42,308 bases of DNA from an uncultured Eubacterium sp. (GTDB taxonomy: Bacteria > Bacillota > Clostridia > Lachnospirales > Lachnospiraceae): contig CAPAOV010000023.1 of the NCBI GenBank assembly GCA_948579355.1, forward strand, positions 1-42,308. The letters run 5' to 3'. The notes beneath the pieces are model-generated. The model made no database searches. It was not told the origin of the DNA and worked only from the letters and a program-made list of their open reading frames with translations. Positions 34,747 through 42,308 of this stretch are shown piece after piece; within the stretch, counting starts at the first letter, position 1; each line of letters starts with the position of its first letter. The translations under genes and the position numbers were made by a program.

Positions 34747-34813
34747 TCCCGCGCTTGTGCAATTTAGTGATATTGCCTTTAACTTACTTTGATTTTATAT
34801 CATTATTTCCCTT

Positions 34814-36007
34814 TTAAATAATTATTGGTGACGAAAAAATTCCTGTCCACAAAAGTTCTTTCCTTTTATTTAATAACAGTGACATATCAGTTGCCGCATA
34901 AATATGTTTTATATTTCCCATTAGCAATACTGATTTGTCAATCCATTTTTTCTTACATTTATTTGTTAACATATATGAACCATATCCTTTGTTTCCTCCC
35001 AAACCATATGCTTTTCCACCTTTCTTCAAGTAAAGAATTATTGACTTATCCTTTCCATGTGTATTAGTTCCTATGGATACTTCTCTCACACTACTCGCTA
35101 TTTTTTGAGGTTTATTCATATACTTATTCTTATTTTTTAAAGACTTTCCCCATACCCATAATTGTCCATTCTTTTTTATGGCAACTGCATTTATGCCATT
35201 TGTATCAATATCTATAATATCTTTGATTTGTAAGTTATGAAACTCTTCCTTATACTTTGTTTTATCATTTGAAATCAGTTTAGTAGAATTATCACCCATC
35301 CCCCATAAACTGCCATCTTTCATTAAAACAAATACCGGTCCTCCATAATGTGGTGCAACTACCTTTTTGATTTGATTTCCTCTCCCATCAAAGCCACTGT
35401 AAACGCCTGCTCTTTTGTCGTCATAGCAACCAACTACCGGCTGTGAAAATGAAAAAAACAATTTATTATCTTTTACATATGCAATTCCCCCATTATCTGT
35501 CCATACTTTCTTTACACCTTTTAACACTTTTTCCTTTTTACAAAAGCCCGATGAAGCAACACATTCTTTTTCTGTTTTGTGAGCATAAAGGAAAAAGCAG
35601 CGTCCCTCTCCTCTATATACAAACTTTTTATTCTTATCTGCTAAAATTATCCTTTCGCTTCCAATGGGGTAAAATTCAGCCGCTTTTTGACTGATTATAT
35701 GTTTAGGAAAACGATTTCTTTTTAAACCAATTTCATAAACATAATTTTTTTTGCCTGATTTTTTCACAAAAACACTACTTCCATATCCTCCAGTAGCCAC
35801 TTTACATTCATTCACACTTTTAGCAAGTATACCATAGTGATTTCTTCTTACGGCCATAAGTGCACCATCTTCATATATATATTCCCCATATTTTGTTTTT
35901 TCTGACCCGTTTTTTATTGTACTTTCAGCACTAACAACAATAGATTCAACGCATAGACAAACTATGAATAACAAAACGATATTTCTTTTTATAATTTCTT
36001 TCCTCAT
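34814..36007 (-). CDS. secreted RCC1-repeat-like beta-propeller protein
   Basis: A 397-residue AT-rich protein with an N-terminal signal peptide (MRKEIIKRN, a hydrophobic core, then SIVVSAES). Several units have the RCC1-like pattern of a buried strand, then a KDG or KNG turn, then a W/L-x-x-G strand: FVLMKDGSLWGMGDN, VAIKKNGQLWVWGKS, LYLKKGGKAYGLGGN and SLLLNKRKELLWTG. RCC1 repeats build beta-propellers; the partner is unknown. The ATG at 36007 has AGGGAGG upstream; 17 codons of upstream frame are rejected. It has its own promoter at 36059-36086. It lies in the low-GC accessory stretch downstream of the Rhs gene and may be a past or present accessory or immunity-type gene. Confidence 0.75.
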   Translation of the reverse strand: MRKEIIKRNIVLLFIVCLCVESIVVSAESTIKNGSEKTKYGEYIYEDGALMAVRRNHYGILAKSVNECKVATGGYGSSVFVKKSGKKNYVYEIGLKRNRFPKHIISQKAAEFYPIGSERIILADKNKKFVYRGEGRCFFLYAHKTEKECVASSGFCKKEKVLKGVKKVWTDNGGIAYVKDNKLFFSFSQPVVGCYDDKRAGVYSGFDGRGNQIKKVVAPHYGGPVFVLMKDGSLWGMGDNSTKLISNDKTKYKEEFHNLQIKDIIDIDTNGINAVAIKKNGQLWVWGKSLKNKNKYMNKPQKIASSVREVSIGTNTHGKDKSIILYLKKGGKAYGLGGNKGYGSYMLTNKCKKKWIDKSVLLMGNIKHIYAATDMSLLLNKRKELLWTGIFSSPIII

Positions 36008-36058
36008 CCCTAACCTCCCTTGCAATTTATCATTAGCCATGAGCAAAACTCCACACAC

Positions 36059-36086
36059 TATATAAAACCATCTGTTTCCATGTCAA
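36059..36086 (-). promoter_or_regulatory. promoter of the RCC1-like gene
   Basis: The minus strand carries TTGACA (36081-36086), a 16-base spacer and TATATA (36059-36064), about 50 bases before the start codon. The gene can therefore be expressed independently of the Rhs unit. Confidence 0.65.
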
Positions 36087-36124
36087 ACGAATCGCAATCA
36101 TAATAAAAAATTCATTTTGTAAAA

Positions 36125-36429
36125 TCAAAAGTCGTAGCGCCAGCCAATAGTAATTGCGTATACGTTATAGTTTTCGTGGCTGTCGTAGTAACGGCTGAGT
36201 CCAACGTCCATGACGCCGTTCCCCTTGAGGTAGAGGATGAGATGACCGGCGACGACGTCTACGCCATCGGCACGCTTGGTCTCTAACAGGGAACTTGCCA
36301 AACGGTTTTTATAAACGCTGCAGAACGGCTTACCGTAGGCTTCTTTCACGGCAGTTTCATACACCTAACCAGTTGTGAGGTTGCGCCTGTGGTAAAGTTT
36401 TCGTCTGCCAAACTTCTCTCATACACCAT
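36125..36429 (-). pseudogene. frameshifted gene fragment
   Basis: Two frames join into one plausible protein: ATG 36429 gives MVYERSLADENFTTGATSQLV, and a shift of one base near 36365 continues as YETAVKEAYGKPFCSVYKN. The second part runs about 79 residues to NVYAITIGWRYDF and then stops. Its only in-frame start is a GTG directly after a TAG stop, with no ribosome binding site. The composition is more GC-rich than the flanking accessory genes. The family is not recognised. It is best read as a remnant, perhaps of a displaced toxin or immunity cassette. Confidence 0.4.
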
Positions 36430-36441
36430 TGATAATGAAGC

Positions 36442-36519
36442 TTAATTCTGATTCGTTTGTAACACAAAAGTTGCCATTCCTGCAACAGCAAATAAAATGA
36501 CACCCAAAATGTCTGTCAT
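36442..36519 (-). CDS. possible 25-residue hydrophobic peptide
   Basis: ATG 36519 encodes MTDILGVILFAVAGMATFV followed by LQTNQN and a stop. It would be a single membrane helix with a short polar tail. Only a weak site (AAGG) precedes it. Small hydrophobic ORFs of this size occur as type I toxins or holin-like peptides, but no antisense RNA or promoter is evident here, so this is speculative. Confidence 0.25.
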   Translation of the reverse strand: MTDILGVILFAVAGMATFVLQTNQN

Positions 36520-36566
36520 ACAAACCTTTTTCGTTGTGTTGATTACTTTCTTTCAATAACATTGTG

Positions 36567-37853
36567 TTAGAGGTCAGCTATCTTTTTCTCATGTTTTCCG
36601 TTCAAATCCATATAATATATGACATCCTCCTGTTCTCCTGCATCTTCATCATATTGTATCTTATATTTATTTACATACACCCCCTCACTTGTACACGACA
36701 CTTTTTCTACTTTTCTCTTGCTGATAATCTTATCTGTACCCTTTTTTAAGTTCTTCCGGTGAAGAAGATGCTTACTGTCAATATAAAAAATATCATTGTC
36801 AAGAAAATCATAGTCAACTACGTTTTTTTTCAACACGCACTTCATTTTACCTCCCTCTTTTACGGGAAGGCGATATATGATACATCTATCGCCTTTATCT
36901 TCCTCCTCTTTCCTTTCATAAAATTGCTCTGTAATAAACAAATTTTCTCCCGACATGTGAAAACGGGAGCCGAAAAATTCCAGTTCGTTTTTATTATAAG
37001 GAGGCTGGCTGTACTGCATTACGCTTTTTTCTTTCCCCGTAACCAAATCTTTGCTCTTCAGCACGTGCCGGTTGCCTTTCCATACAAAATAATACACTTT
37101 TCCATCCATAATTCCCTGTAATACGGTATTTTTCTTTTTTCCCATATTATTCTGAAACGAAATTGCTCGTGTTTTTTTCCCTTCCCCGTCTATTTCGTCG
37201 AATTTATAATCAACATAAAGGTCTTTTATATATATTTTCCCGCCATACACAAAAGCATCTTCTATAAATTTATAAGATTGCGTACCATTCATTGCAGTTG
37301 TTTCCCATGAATTCATATCAACCGTTGCAAATCTGAATTTAGGCAGTTCATAAGCATCTTCAGGTTCAAAAGTTTCAGCTAACTGCTCAAAGATTACATA
37401 TAATTTATCCCCGTATTTGCCCCAGCATTTGATAGGACTGTACGATATCCAGTCAATTTCCCCCAGCTTCTTTCTCTTATCCTGAAAAATTTCATTTATT
37501 AGGCAATAATAGAAGTGATTATCCTTTGCAAAACAGCCCATATCTTCATAGAGTCTTTCTCCCACATCTGTTTTATCTATTTCCCCCGTTTTCAGCTCTT
37601 GCTGATTTCCCAAAGCGTCTTCAAACATAATATTCAAAGACACTTTTTCGACTTTACTCTGCTCGGGAGGCTCCGTCTGGCTCTGGCTGGGTGATGCCAT
37701 CTGACTGTGCCCAGTAGGCGTCGCTCTCACCTCTTCATTTTCCCCATTCTCCAACCTGTTCTCTACGTTTACCCCATTTGGGGATACGCTCCCACAAGAT
37801 ACTTCTGCTATCATTACAACCAAAAACAAACTAAATAATATCATTCTTTTCAT
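36567..37853 (-). CDS. putative lipoprotein, candidate immunity partner of the Rhs tip
   Basis: A 428-residue exported protein. The N-terminus (MKRMILFSLFLVVMIAEVSC) looks like a lipoprotein signal with cysteine at 20, though Glu at -3 is not a canonical lipobox. A Pro/Ser/Thr/Gln-rich linker (about 30-68) precedes a domain with repeated short beta units such as GKYGDKLYVIFEQ, VYGGKIYIKDLYV, IMDGKVYYFVWKG and DNDIFYIDSKHLL, typical of a beta-propeller. Function is not recognised. The ATG has AGAGGGGG upstream and lies 59 bases after three tandem stops of the Rhs gene with no promoter between, so the two are probably co-transcribed. That is the usual place for an immunity gene, and a surface lipoprotein could guard against a phospholipid-cleaving toxin. 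This role is inference. Confidence 0.7.
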   Translation of the reverse strand: MKRMILFSLFLVVMIAEVSCGSVSPNGVNVENRLENGENEEVRATPTGHSQMASPSQSQTEPPEQSKVEKVSLNIMFEDALGNQQELKTGEIDKTDVGERLYEDMGCFAKDNHFYYCLINEIFQDKRKKLGEIDWISYSPIKCWGKYGDKLYVIFEQLAETFEPEDAYELPKFRFATVDMNSWETTAMNGTQSYKFIEDAFVYGGKIYIKDLYVDYKFDEIDGEGKKTRAISFQNNMGKKKNTVLQGIMDGKVYYFVWKGNRHVLKSKDLVTGKEKSVMQYSQPPYNKNELEFFGSRFHMSGENLFITEQFYERKEEEDKGDRCIIYRLPVKEGGKMKCVLKKNVVDYDFLDNDIFYIDSKHLLHRKNLKKGTDKIISKRKVEKVSCTSEGVYVNKYKIQYDEDAGEQEDVIYYMDLNGKHEKKIADL

Positions 37854-37912
37854 ACAGAACCCCCTCTTTCTATCCGTGTCACAAACAGGACATTGCTACT
37901 TCTTTACTATTA

Positions 37913-40900
37913 TTACCCTTTTATTACTTTCATTTTTTTTAATGAATTCAACAGATACGCATATGAAGCATCACATGCATTGAAATAACGGGTATTCTGC
38001 ATCCGCCCACCTTTTACAACAATCCACGTATTTTTATCATCGCTGTAATCCACATTCGGATTATCCTTATATCTGCTATGTTTAATTCCCCTTTCTTTCC
38101 GTATATTTTCTATGTCTTTTTTACTCTTTTTACTTTTACTATTATATATTTCTCTGTATTCATACGCCCAATCCAAATGAAAAGTATTTGCTTTTTCATA
38201 ACCTTTTTTATCCAAATATTTACGCCAATCTCTCTTATATTCTGCCAACGTCATATCGTCATAACTATGGGCATAATAGTCTTGTATAGTATGCAATGCT
38301 ATTCCTGTCAAATAAGCTGCTTTCTTCCTTCCTAAATCCCCCAATTTCTTTAATATACTTCTGCATAATTTTTCACACTCTCTCCTGCTTTTTCCATGCA
38401 GACTCGCCTTAGTAAGAGGTTTAATTTCATATTTTTTGAAATATTTAGGATTCTTATGCTTATCTGGAGCTATAGAACCTTCCAATAATTTTTTAAACCA
38501 TCTTTCGCTGTCTATATATTTAATATCTTGCTTAAACAAGTTTTGCAATGCATAATAGGTAATATTTTGATGAACATACTTATATTTATATCCCTCTAAC
38601 TTTCTGTTTTCTATATACTCCTTTTGGGACTGAAAATGAAACTTTAATATCGTTTTACTCTCTTCTTTTCCCCAGTGCCCTGTCGGGTCAACCATATTCA
38701 CCCCGTCATTCTCACAGTAAGTATACAGATGCAGGCTCTCCGGCTCATCCTCTTCTCCGGTATAGGTATCCCTTGTCAGAAACCTCCCCATTTCCGGCTG
38801 ATAGTACCTCGCCTGCAGATAGATTTCTTCCGTTTCCTTATCATAGTACTCCCCGCAGTAACGGAACGGGTTATCATCTTTGGTGTCCGGCTTTACTTCA
38901 TTGCCAAAGGAATCGTACTCATAGGTCTTGGTGACATTTCCTTTTTCATCGGTCAGCTGTACTACATTTCCATGCGAATCGGTTACATAGTATGTTTTTT
39001 CTGTCTGTTTCTCTTTGTCTGCAAATATAAGGTCGTTTCCACGGATGTATCGTTTTTTTACTTTGCCGCTTTCGGAGAGTTCCATGACTATCTGGTCGCC
39101 GTCCCATACGAATACGGTCTTCTCCCCATTCACTGTCTTACTGGTCCGCAGGCTCTCCGCATCATAAGTAAAACTTACTTTGTAGTTCTTTGTCAGTGTC
39201 TTTGTAAGCTGGTTTAGCGCATTATAATGGTTGACGGCGTTGTCGTTCAGCCGGTTGTCTCCCAGTGTGACGTCGATGTCAATGTATGGTTTGTCTTTCC
39301 TGTCATTGGGGATTTCATAGCGGTTGACGGTGGCTAACTGGTTTCCGTTTTTATCATTTTTATAAAGGACGACGGTGTCTTCTTCCGTATCCGTGTTTAA
39401 GGTATCGGTTCGCAGCAGTTCGTCGTTTTTGTTGTATTGATAAGCGGTTACCTTATTCCCAACCGTCATCTCTTTCCGGTTATTGTTACTGTCGTAGTTG
39501 TAGATGATGTCTTCCCTACCTGTTTTTGTTTCTTTTGTAATCCGCCCTAATAAATCATAAGTGTAGGTGGCTGTTTTTGTAGTTTTTTTGCCGTCTTTGT
39601 CTGCCATATCTGCGGTTTCTTTTGATTTTTGCCCGTTGACAAGATATTCCGAGGTGTACTCGGATATTACTCCGGCGTTTCCTGTCTGGTTTTTTAAATC
39701 TGTCAGCCGATTCTGGTAATCGTAGACATAAGTGGTCGTCAGGTCTGCTCCTTCCACGCTTCTCTGTGACAGGTTGCCGTCAGCGTTGTAGTTATATGCT
39801 GCTATTTCGTTTCCTGTTTCATCGGTAACAGCAGTCAGCTTTGACTCTCCATCATAGTTATAATGCAGGGAAAGTTTTGTGTTATCTCCCACTTTCACCG
39901 AAAAAGCGGACTTATTGCCAGCGCTGTCATAAGTGTAGGTTTTGACTACATCTTTGTGTTTCGTGAGTGTTGTCGTTTCTTTTGTGACCTGTCCGGTGGC
40001 ATCGTCATACACAAAGGCAGTGTCATCCTGTGTGGCGACTTCTCCGTAGGTGTTGTAGGTATAGGTGTGTTTTGTTTCTTTTCCGGTTTTCCGCTCTTTT
40101 GCCACCAGTTCAGTCAGGCGGTTCTGGTAGTCGTATTCGTTTTTCAGTGTGTTGCCGTTTTTGTCTACCGTTTTTGTGAGGTTGCTGTTTCTGTCATAGG
40201 TGTAGGTTTCTCTTCTGCCCTCGGGGTCAGTGAAGGCCACCAGTTGGTCTTTCCCATCATATTCATACTTGGTCTCGGCTATGGCATCTGTCTTTTTCTT
40301 TCCGCTGACAGTGAGCTGATAGGTTTTTCCGGCATAGGAGAATGTATCCGCATCATCGGTGGCATCTGCCACTTCCGATACGGTAAGAGTGAGCGGTGCA
40401 GTCATTCCGGTAAACTGGCGCACCTTGTTCCCTTGGATGTCATAAACATACTGGACATACTGTGATTTGTCCCCCTCCAGACAACTCCTGACCATAACAA
40501 GATTTCCCCGTTTATCATAAGTATACTCGGTTCTTGCCGTCCTGTCACCATCCATCGGTTCGTTCTTTTCCGTCACATTTCCCGCATTATCGTACTCTGT
40601 CGTGGTTTTCTGGTATTCGATACCGCCATCTTTCTTTTCCTGTGGAATCTCGGACTGAATCATCCGGCCAAGGATGTCATATTCGTACTTAGTTGCCACA
40701 TTTTCCGTAATTCCTCTCGGAGTATATTCCTTTGTTACCTGCCCTTTCTCGTCATAGTCAGTCTTGACAGTCCGAGACTGCCACTCGGTCTCGTCCTCCT
40801 TACGGCTCTTTGTCTCTGTCTGGCTGACGTTGCCGTTTTCGTCATAAGTGGAAAGAGTCTGTGTCTCATAGGCAGGAAGCCACGCCCCATTCTGCTGTTT

Positions 40901-42308
40901 CCTGATAACCGTGTTTTCTTTGGTTGTCCTGCCAAAATCATCACTTTCATAGGTTGTTACTGTCTCAATTTTGTTTTTTCCACGGATGGCTGTGCTTGTC
41001 TGTGTCAGGGCGTTTCCGTCGGTGTCTGTTACGGTTCTGGTGATGGTTTCGCTTAATACTGCGTCATTGAACTGTTCATAATAACTGTCTGCATCTGCCT
41101 GCGGCTGGTATTTCGCTGGATTTAGGGCTTTGCTGTAATTCGTGGTGATGGTTTGTGCTTCGTCTTCTTCTCCCGTGACTTCGGTTTCGCTCTTGTCGAA
41201 GCTCCATGAGGTACAATGGGAGGCATCCAGTTCTCCATTGCTGAACTGGGCGCTGCCGATTTCATCGCCTAATTCATCATAAAAATACTTGCTGCCAGAA
41301 AGGATGTCTTTGCCCTTTCCGGTGATGTAATAATTCGGTACGGTTTCGCCGTTTTCATTAATAATGAACCGCTTTTCGTCTGGCTCAAAGGGATAGGTCC
41401 GCTCTTCAATGAGGCGGGCGGTTTCTTCTTTCTCCGTGCCTCCGGCATCGTTGGAGGCATTATCGGTTTCGCTGTCTTCTTCTGCGTTGCTGTCGTCTCC
41501 GGTTTCGCTGCCATAGTCGTAGATACTTTCCGTCCATGTGCCGGCGGCTTCGTCTTTACTGATGATGGTGTTCCCGAACGCGTCCTGAATGTCGATGGAG
41601 ACACGGCCGTAGTCGTCGACCGTCATCGTCTTTAATCCGTCGGCGGATTGGTATTCCTTATTCTTTGATTCATACTCTGTCCCCACGGCATTGATAGTTT
41701 CGGTTTCCTCCCCAGTTTCCGGGTCATAGGAAGTTTTGGATACCAGACCGTTTTCATCGGTGAAACTCAGTTCATTACCAAACGAATCGTAGGTTACTTC
41801 TTCTTCCGTGTAAGTACAGTTATCCTGCGGCCGTTTGGCGGAGGTAAGGGTGACGGTTTTTTTCGTCTGTTGTCCAAGGCTGTTGTAGGTGTAGTCGTTT
41901 TGGATGGCTTCTTTTTCCCCATCCGTACTGTAGGACGGATAGACTTTTGCCTGTGTTTCGTTTCCGTGTTTGTCGTACTGGAATTCGGTTCTGGTGATGG
42001 TTTTGTATGCCCCGCCGTTTACGCTTTTCTGCTCGGAAATGCTGGCATAGTCCACACCGTTGGTGGCGAGGCTGCTTTCCGTGCGGTTTTTGGTGTTGGC
42101 GGCAGAGTAACTTTCCTGCGTCCGCAGTGCGCAGAGAAAGGGGGCGTCTCCGGCTTGGTAGCCTTGTCCCGTTCCGTGGTAGGTGCAGGTTGTCGTATAC
42201 CGGTGTTCTTTTCCTTTGTTTTTGCCAGATAGGCTTTGTTTGCTTTTTCTGTCAGTACGTTGCGGTAGGTGTCATAGGTGTAACCTTGTTTTGTGGTGGC
42301 GGCTTTTT
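37913..42308 (-). CDS. YD/Rhs-repeat protein with C-terminal zinc-phospholipase-C-like tip (5' end outside window, one frameshift)
   Basis: A giant Rhs/YD-repeat protein, of which at least 1380 residues are readable from 42055. About 30 YD repeats (EYDNAGNVTEKNEP, TYDRNSNLTKTVDKNG style) form the shell. The conserved Rhs core ends with RYYQPEMGRFLTRDTYTG, LYTYCENDGVN and DPTGHWG near 38668. A 251-residue tip follows. It holds, in order, the residue types that bind zinc in phospholipase C: H33 (KYVHQNI), D69 (GSIAPD), H91 (SLHGKS), H126-x3-D130-x3-H134 (LHTIQDYYAHS), H164 and E170 (FHLDWAYE), counted from after DPTGHWG. The tip is markedly AT-rich against the core. Upstream of 42224 the YD frame continues one base out of phase, so there is a one-base indel in the T5 run at 42219-42223. 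The gene ends with three tandem stops. I read it as a polymorphic toxin attacking membrane lipid; no secretion domain is visible in the window. Confidence 0.85.

Noticed and set aside
42205..42230. Programmed -1 frameshift site in the Rhs gene
   Set aside because: The A-run is read GCA AAA ACA in the incoming frame, so it does not form a canonical slippery heptamer, and no clear downstream structure is seen; an indel is simpler.
1..42308. CRISPR arrays, tRNA or rRNA genes, prophage structural genes
   Set aside because: No regularly spaced repeats, cloverleaf or rRNA-like sequence, or phage module was seen on either strand.

Overview
The window looks like the chromosome of a low-to-mid GC Firmicute of the Clostridia, most likely a Lachnospiraceae gut-type anaerobe. 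The grounds are strong AGGAGG-type ribosome binding sites, tightly overlapping minus-strand housekeeping operons, the gene order ssb-like/dapA/dapB/murF/priA/def/fmt/yugP-like/rsmB/rlmN ... stp/prkC/rsgA/rpe, an L-box lysine riboswitch, and Ig-like (Big_2) secreted proteins plus a giant YD/Rhs protein. The genus is inference. I saw no tRNA, rRNA or CRISPR array.

Bases 1-4044 hold a secreted Ig-like protein cut short at the left edge next to an IS-end-like repeat, an SDR oxidoreductase and Zn-phospholipase-fold pair, and an unknown coiled-coil protein. Bases 4045-8374 are the stp-prkC-rsgA-rpe operon (PP2C phosphatase, PASTA kinase, ribosome GTPase, ribulose-phosphate epimerase) with its own promoter. 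Bases 8375-16351 hold a divergent module: a 1743-residue secreted mosaic protein (minus) and a LytTR response regulator with a GHKL sensor kinase (plus). It sits between rlmN and stp, genes that are usually adjacent. Two ACAATTCG direct repeats 20 bp apart, just upstream of the surface-protein promoter, are a candidate LytTR operator.

Bases 16389-26486 are one long minus-strand operon read as lysine riboswitch, dapA, dapB, murF, priA, def, fmt, zinc peptidase, rsmB, rlmN. Most junctions overlap or nearly touch (ATGA/TGATG). The lysine aptamer and its terminator lie directly before dapA, so lysine supply may gate lysine/diaminopimelate synthesis, peptidoglycan precursor ligation and initiator-Met processing together. 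Upstream are a tandem OB-fold ssb-like gene, ilvC and ilvN (own promoter), and a metH, GT2, GT2, LCP gene run (cobalamin methionine synthase with cell-surface polymer genes).

Bases 34502-42308 form an AT-rich accessory locus: a YD/Rhs-repeat protein running off the right edge, whose C-terminal tip after the DPTGH junction carries an ordered set of zinc-phospholipase-C ligand residues. It is followed by a co-oriented candidate lipoprotein 59 bp downstream, gene fragments, a tiny hydrophobic ORF and an RCC1-like secreted protein. I read this as a polymorphic toxin (membrane-lipid-cleaving tip) with the adjacent lipoprotein as the candidate immunity protein. This is the most interesting system in the window. 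The Rhs frame also carries an apparent one-base deletion in a T5 run near 42,220.
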